NCBI RefSeq assembly: GCF_050624435.1 | Contig: NC_134535.1 | Coordinates: 123,057,731-123,121,730, forward strand | DNA from: Tenrec ecaudatus | Lineage: Eukaryota; Chordata; Mammalia; Afrosoricida; Tenrecidae | Reading direction: 5' to 3' | Length of the DNA: 64,000 nucleotides | Shown here: positions 1 through 12,184 of the stretch, in pieces | How positions within the stretch are numbered: position 1 is the stretch's first letter | How the letters are laid out: every line of letters begins with the position of its first letter | Made by a program: the position numbers and the translations under genes | The notes under the pieces: model-generated | Seen by the model: the letters and a program-made list of their open reading frames with translations, nothing else | Database searches by the model: none | What the model was told of the DNA's origin: nothing

Positions 1-498
1 AAATATTTCAAATCCTTATAATCTTATTGTTAGAAAACAAAATATTTATTTAGAAAATAAAAAGGAAGTTCACACGGAATGATTCTTTTTTCGTCAAGAT
101 TTAGAATGGTGATTATAAATGAATCTAAGGTCTAGCAATTCACAAGGTGGTATATCTGTTCTTACTAAAGTTAGACTCTCAGATATGTTACACATTGTGA
201 AGGAAAAATCTTAAGTAAAACTTGAGAATTATTTTGTCATTCTTATCTCCTCTTTCAATTTTTCACCAATATTTTAAAAAATGGAAATATTGCATGTATC
301 TTTGTTGTCTGAAACATTGATTAAAGCTTTATAGAGAGAATTCATAATCATTTGTATGAGCACTTTAAAAATTTTATATATGAACAGAACGAAATTTAAA
401 TGAGCACATCAAGATGAAAGAATACCAGTATCCTGTCAATTCACTACTTTAATGGATGCTACCTCTTCTACTGCATTATCCCATAGAGCAAACCTTAC

Positions 499-589
499 CT
501 TTGTTCCCCAAGTTGCCCAACTCTTGAATATTTTCTGCCTTACTGGAGTATTGAAACTTAATATCTGCATAAGTCACTTCTTCAGACAT
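499..589 (-). CDS. CLEC12A: CLEC12A coding exon 1 (partial gene, runs off left edge)
   Basis: The minus strand reads ATG at 589 and stays open for 30 codons plus one base before a donor (AAAG then GTAAGG at 498-493). The peptide starts MSEEVTYADIKF, nearly identical to the start of CLEC12A (MICL), an inhibitory type II C-type lectin-like receptor of myeloid cells. Length and exit phase (30 codons plus 1) also match my recollection of human CLEC12A exon 1. Residues 5-10 (VTYADI) form the ITIM-type tyrosine motif that family knowledge links to SHP-1/SHP-2 recruitment. Transmembrane, stalk and lectin exons must lie left of the window; none is recognisable in 1-498. The gene is transcribed leftward, divergently from the lectin gene at 30-38 kb. 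Confidence 0.88.
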
Positions 590-1550
590 GGATGGGTATG
601 CCAGGTAATCTCCACTCTGTAATAAATAAATAGATATATAGTTAGATAGATAAATAGAGGGATAGATAAATGTCAGATTGAACAATTGTAAATGTTAAAT
701 CTAGATGTTTAAATTTCCATTTCAAAAATCATTGTGCTAAACCACATACCTGAAAAGAAGCTACAGCCCTCCTGCACCCTCACACAAAAGCAGACAATTT
801 GTGATGTGTTCCAAATGAGAACAACTGGCTTCCTCCCACTGCTTCCCTTTTTCATTTTTCATGCATCACCCTTGCTAAGAACACTATCAGTCACAGAAAA
901 CTCGCTTTTGAAATTAGGTTTGGGCAATATTATTAGTGTCCTCCAATGTGGTCATGGAATATAAACTCTAAAGATAGAGATTACAGAGAGGACACAGTCT
1001 GAAGTATACAGCAGTGAGCCGGCACAGATATTTCATATGGATCCTGGCTAACCTTCCTACGGAGAAGGGTTGCCGTATGCAGGCAGCTCAGAATGAAGAG
1101 AGAGCGCATCCAGAAAGGGGAAATAGCAAGTCTCACTTTCACACCCTGTCAAGAGCAACCAGGAAATATCTAGTTTCTGTCAGTAAGAAATATCCAAAGG
1201 GGGTTGGAACTCAGGAGCCACATCAGGGAATGGGTACACTGATGCCCAAAGTTCATATCCGAGACCTAGACAGGTTTACTTCCAGGAAAACTGAGAATAG
1301 ACTTGCCGTCTCTATGGACTGACTAAAGCCAGCTCTCAGCTAAACTGCAAATGTGGGGGTGGGAGTGGGGGAGTCCATCAGCTCATGCAGATGTGCACTT
1401 CATCAGCTGGACTCTGCGTTCTCAGGCAAAGTACTAAGTGTTCGGCTGAACACCCTATATTCTTAATTTATTTTTCCATGAACTTTTTGAAGCCTCTTCA
1501 TGGGCACGTGTGTGCAGTTGCTGCTGTAGCTGTTGTTTTTGCATTGCTCT
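590..1550. other. Upstream flank of CLEC12A exon 1, no repeat recognised
   Basis: This stretch lies 5' of the CLEC12A start and should hold its promoter and any 5' untranslated exon. Short open frames run on the plus strand (734-964 and 1014-1322) but resemble no protein I know. No TATA box or other promoter element can be assigned by eye. Confidence 0.4.
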
Positions 1551-1554
1551 TGTT

Positions 1555-2190
1555 GTTTTGTTCTCTAGAGTTGGTTCCAACTCATACTGACCCTATTTAT
1601 AAGAAAACAAAACGATGCCCCGTCCTTTGATAGCCTCGTGATTGTTGCTATGCTGGAACCAATTGTATCAGTCATTGTGTTAATCCATCATCCCTTTAGA
1701 GGTCTTCCTTCTTTTCAACTTTACCAAGTATGATGTCCTTTTCCAGGAACTGATCTCTCCAGTTGACGTTTCTAAAGTGAATGAGAGGACGTCTTTCAGT
1801 CCTTGTTTCCTAGCAGCATTCTGGTTATACTTCTTCTAAGACAGCCCTGTGTTTCTTCTGGCAGGCCATGGTAATTTCAGTACTCTTCACCAACACCACG
1901 ATTGAAATGCACCGATTCTTCCTTGGTCTTCCTTATGCATTGTCCAATTTTTCACATGCAAACTGGCGTTGGGAAACACCATGACTTGAGTCAAAGGGAT
2001 TTGGTTCTCACATGGATAGCATTCCTCTTCAACACTTTATAAGGGGCCTTATGCAGCAGACTTGCCCAATGCAATAGGCCATTTAATTTCTTGACTGCTG
2101 CTTCTGTGGATATTGACTGCAGATATAAGTAAATTGAAATCCTTGATAACTTTGAGGCTTCCAGAGCGTTGGGAGTTGCATATGCCCAAA
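1555..2190 (-). mobile_element. RTE (BovB-type) LINE, 3' part of the reverse transcriptase ORF
   Basis: Read on the minus strand this is the carboxy-terminal part of an RTE-clade ORF and its tail, with recognisable phrases for fetching the chain after the RT domain and an end resembling the shared RTE/AfroSINE tail at 1565-1590. Several stops and frameshifts are visible, so it is dead. It matches the copies at 4385, 11000 and 27800 by eye. Boundaries are approximate. Confidence 0.75.
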
Positions 2191-2235
2191 TCTGCAGGCA
2201 GCCACTCTGGCTCTTGCCCCAAGGAAGATACGGGA

Positions 2236-2850
2236 TCAAGAGGAATTGAGTGAGTGTTGGCACAATGTTAATTTATTGGATACAAGTATCCCTCTTGATG
2301 AAACTCCCCTTACAATTGCTGAGGTGAACCTATCAGTTCTTGCTACGGTGGTCAATAGGGAGGAAATGGGGTTTTTGCCTGCTAAGGAAGCCATGACCTT
2401 AAAACCACACCTACTAATAACCAGCCTTGAGGGCCAGGCTCTGGTGAATACCAGGTGAGCATCCTGACACAGAACTTTAGCCTGAGACAAACTTAAAAGA
2501 AATATGCTGGAGACCCAAGGACAGACTAAGCCAATTCATGAAAATGCCACAGGACAATCAGCAGAGTTGCAATTCCCACCCCTCTGATGGTGCCTTTATA
2601 AATAAGAACTCTTCCCCTGGTTGGGGTCCTCCTTAACTCACCAGAGGACCAGTGTCACTTTTTGAAGTGTACTTATTCTATGCTCAAATAAAACTTTTGC
2701 TTGGCTCTCTTGCTGCAATGTGTGTGAGTGTGAGTATGGCCTCTCTCTGTCACTGCAGGAGCCGCTCAGGAGGGACGCTCTAGGACTCCCAAGGCCTTGG
2801 CCTTCCTCTGCAGGGCCCAGTGGCACAGCCGTGATTACATTATGGTCCCT
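2236..2850 (+). mobile_element. Possible class I LTR or ERV fragment
   Basis: The segment 2580-2850 has the look of a gammaretroviral-type LTR: a TATA-like tttataaat at 2594-2602, a polyadenylation signal aataaa near 2686, a GT-rich stretch about 30 bases after it, and a pyrimidine-rich 3' part. Sequence upstream (2246-2458) is open in one frame but I do not recognise the peptide. No paired LTR or target duplication was found, so this is a tentative call. Confidence 0.4.
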
Positions 2851-2885
2851 GGTGGAATAGCAAGCACTCTAAGGTCTGCTGACTC
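2843..2885 (+). repeat. Short AfroSINE head fragment
   Basis: The text ccctggtggaatagcaagca followed by ggtctgctgac resembles the tRNA-derived head of sense AfroSINE copies. It is only about 40 bases long, so the call is weak. Confidence 0.35.
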
Positions 2886-2999
2886 ACTGATAATTTTAAC
2901 TTAATAAAATTTCAAAAAACTTTTACCATCACATGGAGGGTGATCTTCCAATAAAATGGTAGCAGGGTAAGTCATTTTCATTAGTAAATTTTAGAGCCC

Positions 3000-3820
3000 C
3001 AAGTATTGAGAAACTAGATCAAGATTATCATCAGACAGGACATGCAAGCAGAGAAGGTAAAACCTAGAAAGCCCGTACAAGCATTCTCTATAGAAAGGGC
3101 CCTTTAAAAATGCCGTGCCTCTGTTTATTTCCACTCAAGGGCAGTCAAAAGTCACAGGCAATGGATAGAGTTTAATGAACTTGAGAAAAAAGAGGAAGCG
3201 AACTGCACAAAGAAGAGGCAAAAGAAGAACTGCGAAGTTTCGATGTAAGAGTTTAAAGTTTTGATTTTGTGTGAAACTTGGCCCAATGTAAAAAGTGATA
3301 CTAAAGAAGGAGGCCATTGTTAATCAATAACAGAGTCTGACTAAAGATTTTGTCAATAAAGATGCCATACTCTGGGAAATAAATAATAGTGCTTGCTTTG
3401 ATACAGTTAATCTCAGGTGATTGATAGGACTCATAGCTCCAGCAAGTCTCTTTCAGAATGAAAGTTTTATGAGAGAAAAAAAAACTATAGTCAATTTATT
3501 TTAAAATAATCCAACGAGTTACATAGTGATATAAGGAAAGAGCTATGCAGATCCAGTAGCCATCGAACTGTACTCCTTCGTAGCTGAAAGGAAATGGAGA
3601 CTAATTCATCCTCCCTCAAGCACAGCAAAACAACAGACCTATTATATATTGGACTTCAGAGAAAGCTAGCCATAAATTTTGCGTTTTCTGAGCAATTCCT
3701 TATGTTGAGGGACAAAAGGCCTTAGAAGGTTTGTAACTAAAGCACAAGAACACATACATTCTATATATAAACAAGTGAAAAAATATATAATGCAAATATT
3801 TCCTGAATTTATACAAAAAA
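3000..3820. other. Unassigned intergenic DNA
   Basis: No gene, lectin exon or recognisable repeat was seen. The sequence is moderately AT-rich with only short shadow frames. Confidence 0.4.
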
Positions 3821-3827
3821 CAAAACA

Positions 3828-4030
3828 AAAAACCCTCACTGCTATCGAGTTGATTACTACACATAACAACCCTGCGGGACAGAATAAAACTGCTCTTTAC
3901 TTTTCTCAAGGTGTAAATCTTTAGGGGGACAGAAATCTTAATTATTCCAGGGGAGTAGCAGGTGAATTTGGACTGGTGAACTTGCAGTTAGCAACAACAC
4001 ATGTAACCAACTATAGCACCAATGTTCCTT
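3828..4030 (-). repeat. AfroSINE-like SINE, antisense
   Basis: The plus strand starts with the reverse complement of the AfroSINE tail (cactgctatcgagttgatta, then cataacaaccctgcgggacag), the diagnostic phrase of this afrotherian tRNA-derived SINE. The remainder to about 4030 is strongly diverged. Confidence 0.7.
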
Positions 4031-4384
4031 TGAAATTATGCCAGTGTAATTAAATTAATATCCCCTTAAATAAACATGTAAACCAAAAGAAAGTACTAAG
4101 GTAATCTAATTCAACAGAAATATTTAAGAGGTTAAAGGTGTGCACAGTTTTAAAAACAGCGCCATGATACACAAAGGGTAAAATAATGAAAATAGAGAAT
4201 ACCAGCCACCATAGGAAACAATTTGAATCTACCGACATTATATCTTCACATTGATCAAACAGCCCCTCATGAAAAAGAAGATTAATCTTAATTAATTTAA
4301 TCAAACTATACAATTTCTACACTTATTCACTAAAGTTAACTAACTTATTTGGTGAACTGAAGTTAACTAAAATATTTTTAGGCA

Positions 4385-5125
4385 ATTACGATAAGTGAGG
4401 AAGGCTTAAAGCACCTGCTGATAAAGATCAAAGATTGCCGTTTCAGTGTGGATTGCAGTTCAATGTAAAGAAGAATAAATCCTCACTATTACGCCAATAG
4501 GTCACATCATGATAAATGAAGAAAAGGCTGAAGTTGTCAAGGATTCATAGTTGTCTTGTTGGATCCACAAAGATCATGGAAGTAGCAGTCAAGAGATCAA
4601 ACGACGCACTGTTATGTAAATCCACAGCACAAGACCTCTTTAGAGTATTAAAAAGCATGGATGTTACTTGGAGAATTAGGCCTCACCCAAGCTATGGTAT
4701 GTTCCATGGTCTCATATGCATTTGCAAGTTGCACATTGAGTAAGGAAGACCAAAGAGGAATCAATGCATTTGAAATACAGTGCTGGAAAAAATATGTATA
4801 TATATTGAAAGTTCATCGACTGTCTTGGAAGAAGTACAGCCAAAGTGCTTCTTAGAGGAAAGAATGACAAGACTTCACTTTTCATACTTTGGCCATATTG
4901 TCAGGAGAGACTGGTCCCTGGAGAAGGACATCATGCTTGGTAACGTGGAGCGCGGTGAAAAAGAGGAGGGCTCTCAATGAGATGGATTGACGCCAAGGCG
5001 GCAATGGTGGGCTCAGGCACAGGAACAATTGCAAGCATGGTGCAGGCCTCTGCAGTGTATCATTCTGTGTGCAAAAAGTCTCTATGGGTCTGAACCAATT
5101 CAATGGCACCTCACAACTAGATATT
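4385..5125 (+). mobile_element. RTE (BovB-type) LINE, 3' part
   Basis: A decayed RTE ORF carboxy terminus. Around 4860-4960 the frame reads RLHFSYFGHIVRRDWSLEKD, the conserved YFGH...R phrase of BovB-type elements, and upstream (4400-4660) is the palm-to-thumb region. The copy ends at about 5125 with a tail resembling that of AfroSINEs (gaaccaattcaatggcacct). Stops and frame changes make it inactive. Confidence 0.85.
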
Positions 5126-5129
5126 TACA

Positions 5130-6095
5130 CATTTTGCAAATGTACTGGGCAAAAAAAATCTGTCCTAAAAATAGATAAAATAATGTTATATTTAGACAAC
5201 GTTATACAACTAAGGTCTAATTAATTTTGAAAATAATGGAACAGAGATGTGGAAATTTTCCTTGTATTTGGATGCAAATCACATGACATTTAGAGTAACT
5301 TTAGTTTAATCAAACAAACGCATTCCTAAGGATGTTGAATTATCTTCACAATTCAAAGCATCCTATACTAACAATCAATTTGTTACCTTTTAATTCCAAA
5401 TTCATTTTTGTTTGGCCCTGTTTTATGATATTGATCATTGAGATATTTCTCCATAACCTTTGTTGTTAGTTCAGGGAGTTTCAAGGACACAGCAAGAAAG
5501 AGGAATCACAGGTGTTTACAGTTTTCTGTTTGGCTCCTACGGCAGGGTAGCTTGCAGTTGAACTGTTTGCCAGGAAAGTGAGAAAGACAGTGCAATCCAT
5601 CATGTTATATATTTTGTCAGTATTTCAAGGGGGCACCTTCTTAATGGAAGGATTTCTTTCAAGTTGGGTTGTACCCAAATGAGGGTCTTTCCAGCAGAGC
5701 TCTAAAGAATGGCTTTGCTCATATTCCAGTGAATGGAATCATGAAACGTTTCATCAGCACTTCAGCAGAAGACTTTGTTTTTGCCATCTCTGGCCTGGGG
5801 CACATCAGAGAATTTCTGTGACATCTAGTAGGGAAAAAAAATTCTGTTTTCATTGTTATTGAATTCAGTCTTGGTTGAGTGCCCTCCTTCAAAGTCCAAG
5901 TACTTTCCTTTAGAATTGCCAATTGGGCTTTTGGGCCTTTCTTTCTCCTTGCTCTAGAGGCTGAACTGTTCCCTACATCTGATATTCCTTTGTCATTCTT
6001 ATTAGCCCATCTCCTTGGACCAGTTAATAATATTTAAAATATCCTGTTCAAGTTGCTGATAGTAGTTCTTAATTCGAAGCTTAATCCTGATTGTT
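5130..6095. other. Unassigned intergenic DNA
   Basis: No gene, splice-flanked lectin exon or clear repeat was recognised up to the target duplication of the L1 fragment at 6097. Confidence 0.4.
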
Positions 6096-6096
6096 A

Positions 6097-7470
6097 AATA
6101 ATTACTAGTTTGGGATAAACAATCTGGAGGAGAAAACAACGGGACCAAAGGTTTAAGGGGTACATGGGAGAGGGGAGGCAGGGAAAGGAAGTGGGTGTTA
6201 ACAAACCCAGGGACAAGGAAAAAACAAGTAATCTAAAATCGATGATGAGGAAGGCATAGGATTCTTGGTAAGGCTTGATCAAGGGCAATGTAACCGAGAG
6301 GAATTACCAAAACCTAAATGAAGGCTGAACATGATATTGGGACAAGAGGAAAGTAAAAGAAAATAGAGGAAAGAACTAGGAGACAAAGGGCATGTATGGA
6401 GGTCTAAATACAGACATGAACATATGTAAGTATATTTATATATGACGATGAGGAAATAGATCTATGTACATATATATGTTAAGTATCAGGGTAGCAGACA
6501 GACATTGGCCCTCTACTCAAGTATTCAATGCAAGAACACTTTGTTCTAATAACCTAGCACTCTTTGATGCTCACCTTCCCGACATGATTACTGAAGACAA
6601 AATGGGTGCATAAGCAAATGTGGTAAAGAAAGCTAATGGGGCCCAGCTATCAAAAGATATAGTGCCCAGGGTGTTAAAGGCTTGAAGACAAACGGGTGGC
6701 CATCTAGCTGAGAAGCAACAAAGTCCACATGGAAGAAGCACACCAGCCTGTATGATCATGAGGTCGATGACATCAGGTATCAGGCATCAAAGACCCAGAG
6801 CAAGAAATCATACCAATGTGAACGAGGAGGCGGTGCAAAGTTAAGACCCCCAAGCCCATCTGTAGACAATTGGACATCCCCTTACAGAAGGCTCACAAGG
6901 ATGAAATTAGCCATTCAGGGTGCTATATGGCACCAAGGAAATATACACCTTTCCTCTAGTTCTTTAATGCTTCCTCCTTCCACCCCCACCCCCCCACCAC
7001 CCCCACTATCATGATCCTAATTCCACCTTACAAATCTGGCTAGACTAGAACATGTACATAGGTACAGATAAGAGCTGGAAACACAGGAAAACCAGGAAAG
7101 ATAAACCCTTCAGGACCAATAATGAGAGTAGCCATACCAGGAGGGTAAGGGGAAGGGTGGGGGTGGGGGGAAACCAATCTATATATAACCCCCTCCCTGG
7201 GGGAAGACAACAGAAAAGTGGGTGAAAGGAGGTACCAGTCAGTTGAAGATATGAAAAAAATAATTTATAAATTATCAAGGGTTCATGAAGGGGGGAGGGA
7301 AAAAATGAAGGGCTGATACCAAGGGCTCAAGATAAAGAAAATGTTTTGAAAATGAGGATGAGAACAAATTTACAAATGTACTTGACACCATGTATGTATG
7401 TATTGTGATAAGAGCTGTATGAGTCCCCAATAAATGATTAAATAATAATAATAAAATAATTACTAGTTTG
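6097..7470 (+). mobile_element. 5'-truncated L1 3' UTR insertion with perfect 17-bp target duplication
   Basis: The 17-mer AAATAATTACTAGTTTG occurs at 6097-6113 and again at 7454-7470, flanking an L1 3' UTR that ends in a polyadenylation signal (aataaatgatt) and an AT-rich tail. The internal text (disordered G-rich block at 7140-7200, then the tgacaccatgtatgtatgtattgtgataagagc type ending at 7385-7430) recurs in the L1 3' ends at 18.0-19.6, 23.9-24.6, 44.6, 57.2 and 58.2 kb. No ORF2 remains. Confidence 0.92.
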
Positions 7471-8027
7471 TAGATATAGACAGTTGAAGGTATGATTTTG
7501 GGTTTAATTTATTCATGTCTTTTGCTTCAGCCCACCACCAAGCTCTTTGCCAATAGGAAATAAGAAGCCAATGATACATGAGACTTAAAGGCAACATTTT
7601 AATCAAGATAATGCCTCTGACTCATTCTGATGAAGTACCAGCTGGAGCAAATATCTGAGAGCCCAAGCCACACTGGACACAAAGTTTAAAATAGTAAAGA
7701 TGATGATAAGAACTACGGTATGTGATTGGTTTTCTTGAGTTCACAGGAACTCTTACAGAAAGAAAATGACAAGCTACGGGATTTTACTTCTCCATTTAAG
7801 TCTTGGACTGAGAATTATAAACTTTCATGGGAGGCCTAAAACTGCGTAATCATAGTTTTGATTCATGAAAATCAAAACTAAATTTTGTGTGGTTACTGAA
7901 TTGTAATGTCAGCTTAAGTCATTGTCTTGCCAAGTTTTTAATGATATGACATTGATGGAAAATAATATGATCAGGGACCTGGAATGGGATGTGGCTAAGT
8001 TTAGCTGAGGCAACCCATGTTAAATCA
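7471..8027. other. Unassigned intergenic DNA
   Basis: About 550 bases between an L1 fragment and a solo LTR. No gene or repeat recognised. Confidence 0.4.
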
Positions 8028-8032
8028 CCAGA

Positions 8033-8583
8033 TGTGTTAGTCTGGGTAGACTAGAGAAACAAATTCATGGAACTCATATGTGTATAAGAAAGAACTTTAT
8101 ATACAAGAGCAATTGAATATTGAGTAAAATGTCCCAGACCAATCCAGATTAAGTCCCTCCACCCGATATTAGCCCATATGTCTGATACCAATCTATAAAG
8201 TCCTCTTCACACAAGACACATGCAATGATGCCAAATGCAAGAGGATCACAGGCCAGTGGGTGGGAAGTCTTGTGGATCCAGTGGCATTGTAAGTATTTCA
8301 GTACTGGCAAGGGTCTCCACATGGTTCCTCCAGGTCCAGGGTTTTCGCTGCCATCAGCATAACCCCATGTGTTATCAGTAGAGAGTCTCTCAGGCAGTGA
8401 GCCAAGAGAGAGTGTGTATTCTGCCTCCAAAGAGGACATACAGGAGTTCCCATAATCCTCAGGAGAAGGCCATGCCCACACAGAGACCTCATTGGCTATG
8501 ATCTGAATGACATACTAGACTCCATCCCTTCACTCTCAATCCTCTCAAGTCCCAAATTGACACCAGATTATGTAACTTCTATA
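8033..8583 (-). mobile_element. Solo LTR, ERV-L-type, antisense
   Basis: On the plus strand the element opens tgtgttagtctgggtagact, the reverse complement of the 3' end of the solo LTR at 12185-12661, and closes with the reverse complement of a tgtggtagttatataatctg-like 5' end. Flanking 5-mers ccaga (8028-8032) and ctaga (8584-8588) differ at one base, as expected for an old 5-bp target duplication. No internal retroviral sequence is attached. Confidence 0.8.
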
Positions 8584-8589
8584 CTAGAT

Positions 8590-10530
8590 AATTTTACTCT
8601 CTCTTTTCCAGTGGATTGTGCTCCTGTGTCTGAGCAGACAGACCTTTCTTTGCTTGCTAATCCTGTGTTAATATCACCAGGATAAATTAAAGGTAAGACG
8701 GAGCACAATGATCACCTGTTACAACCCGACTGATTACTCGGTTCAAATCTCACTAAGAGTCTTGAGATCAAGGATAATATGTTCTAGAGATTAATCATAA
8801 TAAAAGTATTTTAATATGTTAATTGAATATTTATATTAACATTAAACTGGGTTGTATATGTGGGAGTAACACATTTTTTAAGTTGCCACAATGGAGAATT
8901 AAAACCTCTCATGTTATTTCCTGACCCAAATCAATTCATAGATCCATAGTTCTTCAATTGAAAGGAAGAGTGAAAGTCTCATGTAGGATGGACACTGCAA
9001 AATTTCTGCAAAAATATTCAGTAAATATTTTTTCTACTAAGGAACCTGGGTTCATTTATTCCACTAATTGTGTCTTAGAGAAGAAATCAAACACCCAAAC
9101 AAAGCAAGATGTTCTGAGCCACAAAATGGACATTGATTCCTATACACCCTAAAGTACCACTGAGAATCAACAGTCCAAATGACAGCTTATTGTGATCCAT
9201 AAATAAATGGAATCATTTCCTAAATCTAACTGACAGTGGTTTCGGTCAATAAAGAGACATTCCCTGTGATTATTTCTTGTTTTCTGAATGTATTCATGGA
9301 ACAAATCACTTTGGCAACTCGCCTAATTCACACATTGGTTCTCTAGCAGCACGAGGATGGTTATGGTAGAAGAACAAAGCTAAAGTTCCTACAGCATTCT
9401 TTCTCTCCAAAGAGAGATGACTAGAAGCGAGACTGTATCTTTAGATGAATAGTAGACTATGCCACAAACGTTAAAAGAATGTGCTGCTAAATTCATCGTC
9501 ATTCAAGGACCGTGTTAGCTGTTCAAGAAATCAGATGAATCTTGGAGAACGGCTATAAACTATGTAAAATTAAGCAGGTGATCTCTCAGATGTAAGACCT
9601 TTATTAATGCAAATCAACATAGCTCCTGACATTTGGTTTTAGTTCTATACGATGCTTCCACCTGGTGCCTTAATTAATCAATAGAGATTTAGATTAGCAA
9701 GAAAATTCACCAAGAATCACACTGTTGGATTTAATGTACTTGAATTACAATACAATTTAGACGATTTAGTAAATCAAATGTGAAATAGCCTTTAGTTTGC
9801 ATCTTACCCATGGACTTAAGTTGGACTGGCCTTTCCTGCTCTGCATGTAAATTTCTTTCTTACACATATATGAGTGTCACAGCTTTTATTTCTCTGTAAA
9901 ACACACACATGCACAATTTATTGCCGTTTGTTCATTTACCTTAAAAATATTTTTAAGGAGCAACTCCATACCATTTTACAGAGCTCATTTTCATTTTTTT
10001 CAAAAGCTGTAAAATCTTCTATTTGGTGGATATAACCTACTTTATGTTCCAGTTCTTTCCATACTTTGTATTTACAGTTCTTTCCATACTTTGTATTTAC
10101 AAACAATATAAACTTATGCCCTTATAATTTTGTATTTGGTCAAGTTTATTTTACTGTGGTAGCTGGTGCGTTGCTGTGATCCTGGAAACCATGTCACTTG
10201 AATTTCAAATATGAACAGAGACACCCACAGACTGTTGACAGCAGAATTTCCAACCCAAGAGAAAATGGAAGCATCTGGTAATAAACTTTAAAAGAAAGCC
10301 TGAGTAAACCTTACACATAGCAACAAAATATTGTTTAATATAGTTCTGAAAGATGAGATCCACAGGTTGTAGGCTCACAAAATAATAGTAGAAAGAGTTA
10401 AAACCACAAATTAGAGATGCCATTGCTGATGTGGATGGAATAAAATTTAGGGGCCTACTTTTAGTGAGGCATTGCTCAAAATAAGCAGTTTCAAGCATCC
10501 ACTGATAATGCAAGCATGGAATGTATGATG
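8590..10530. other. Unassigned intergenic DNA with a 25-bp tandem duplication
   Basis: No gene or named repeat recognised over about 1.9 kb. The only visible structure is an exact tandem pair of a 25-base unit at 10051-10075 and 10076-10100, and a CA-rich patch near 9900. Confidence 0.4.
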
Positions 10531-10532
10531 TC

Positions 10533-10741
10533 TACCAAACCCAACTCACTGCCATTGAGTTGATGCTGACTCATAACAATCCTGTAGGACAGGGTAGAAC
10601 TGCCCTGTGGGTTTCCTTAACTGTAATTCTTTATGGGTGTAGAAAGTCTGGTTTTTCATCTGAGGAGAATCTGGTGGTTTCAAACTGATGACCTTGTGAT
10701 TAGTATCCCAACAAATAACTCACTATGCTGTCAGGGATCCT
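10533..10741 (-). repeat. AfroSINE, antisense, near complete
   Basis: Text such as ccattgagttgatgctgact, catAACAATcctgtaggaca and gatgaccttgtgattag is the reverse complement of a full AfroSINE from tail to head. It sits just upstream of the RTE copy at 10.9 kb. Confidence 0.85.
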
Positions 10742-10899
10742 ATAGGCAGTACTATTTTAGGAAAATTAAGAAGTGATAAAATATGAAATGAAACTTACAA
10801 AGATCAATGTATTGGCATTAGTTAGCTAAAATGAACTGGTAACAACCTTCTTTAACTGGACAATCCTATGGTATACAATTCCTTCTTTATTGTCTGTTC

Positions 10900-12165
10900 T
10901 TAGTCTGTAAGCTCCACTGAAACCTGGTCATTTTGGGTGACCCTTGTGGCATTTGAAATACCAATGACATAGCTTCCAGCGTCACAGCAACACACAAGCC
11001 ATCATACTATGACAAACTGACAGAAAATGATGTTTTTGCAGTAGTACATTGATAGGGAGCTGCCGGAGGTTCAGGACAGATTCAGAAGAAAATGTGGAAC
11101 AAGAGATATCATTGCTGATGTCAGATGGACCTTGGCTCAAAGCAGAGAATAACAGAAAGATGTTTGCTTGTGTTCTATTAACTATGTTAAATCATTCGAC
11201 TGTGTGGACCATTACAGATTACAGATAGCCTTGAGAAGACGAGGAATCTCAGAACACTGCAATGTGCTATTGCGGAACTTGTACATGGATCAAGAGGCAC
11301 TTGTACAAACAGAACACTTGTACAAACATAACAAGGACATTCGGTATGTTTTAAAACATGAAAGGTGTGCATCAGGGTTGCATCCTCTTACTATACCTAC
11401 TCAAGCTGTATGCTGAACAAAGAGAGAAACTGGATTATATGAAGAAAAGGTGTCATCAGGATTGAAGGGAGTCTTATCAACAAAGTGTGATGTGTAGATG
11501 ACACAACTTTTCTCGCTGAAAGTGAGGAGGACGTGGAGCATTTGCTGATAAGCCTTTAGTATGGATTACAGCTCAGTGTAAAGAAACCCCAAATCCTCAC
11601 AACTGGACCGATAGGTAAGATCATGATAAATAGAGAAAAGTTAGAAGCTGTCAAGGAGGTCATCTTTCTTGGATCCCCATTCAACCCTCATGGAAGCTTC
11701 AGGCAACAGATCAAATCTGCTGCCCCAGACCTCTTTAAAGTGTTGAAAAGGAAGGATGTTACCTTCAGGACTAAGGTGTGTCAGACTCAGTCAATGCACT
11801 TGAACTATGGTGCTGGCAAAGAATATTGAAAATGCCATGGCCCAACAAAGGAACAAACAAATCTGCCTCAGAAGCACAGAGAGAATGCTCTTTAGAGGAA
11901 AGGATGGCCAAATTTTGTCTCTCATATGTTGACATCTTCTGAGGAGACACCAGTACCTGGCAAAGGTTATCATGCTTGGTATAGTAGCAGGGGCATGAAA
12001 AAAGGAAAACCCTTGAAAGATGGATTGACATCGTGGCTACATTAATGGGCTCAAGCATAAGAAAATTGTGAGGATAGCACAGGACCAGGCAGTGTTTTGT
12101 TCTGTGGTACCCAGGGTCACTGTGATTCAGAACTGACCCAACAGCACCTTAGAACAACATGTTCT
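10900..12165 (+). mobile_element. RTE (BovB-type) LINE, reverse transcriptase region
   Basis: The segment 11160-11420 reads as the RTE reverse transcriptase core (a YVKSFDCVDHYRLQIALRR-type block followed by the ...NLYMDQEALVQTE block and a LKLYAEQ-like block), continuing through the thumb and the ...FIFLGS-like block near 11650-11690 to a tail at 12110-12165. Internal stops and frame changes show that it is a fossil. The 3' tail resembles that of AfroSINEs in this window. Confidence 0.85.
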
Positions 12166-12184
12166 ACTATGCTAGGAAAGTAAC

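Noticed and set aside
2246-2458. A 70-residue plus-strand frame with a 5' ATG
   Set aside because: Unfamiliar peptide next to LTR-like sequence, with a long antisense frame over the same bases; no splice or promoter support.
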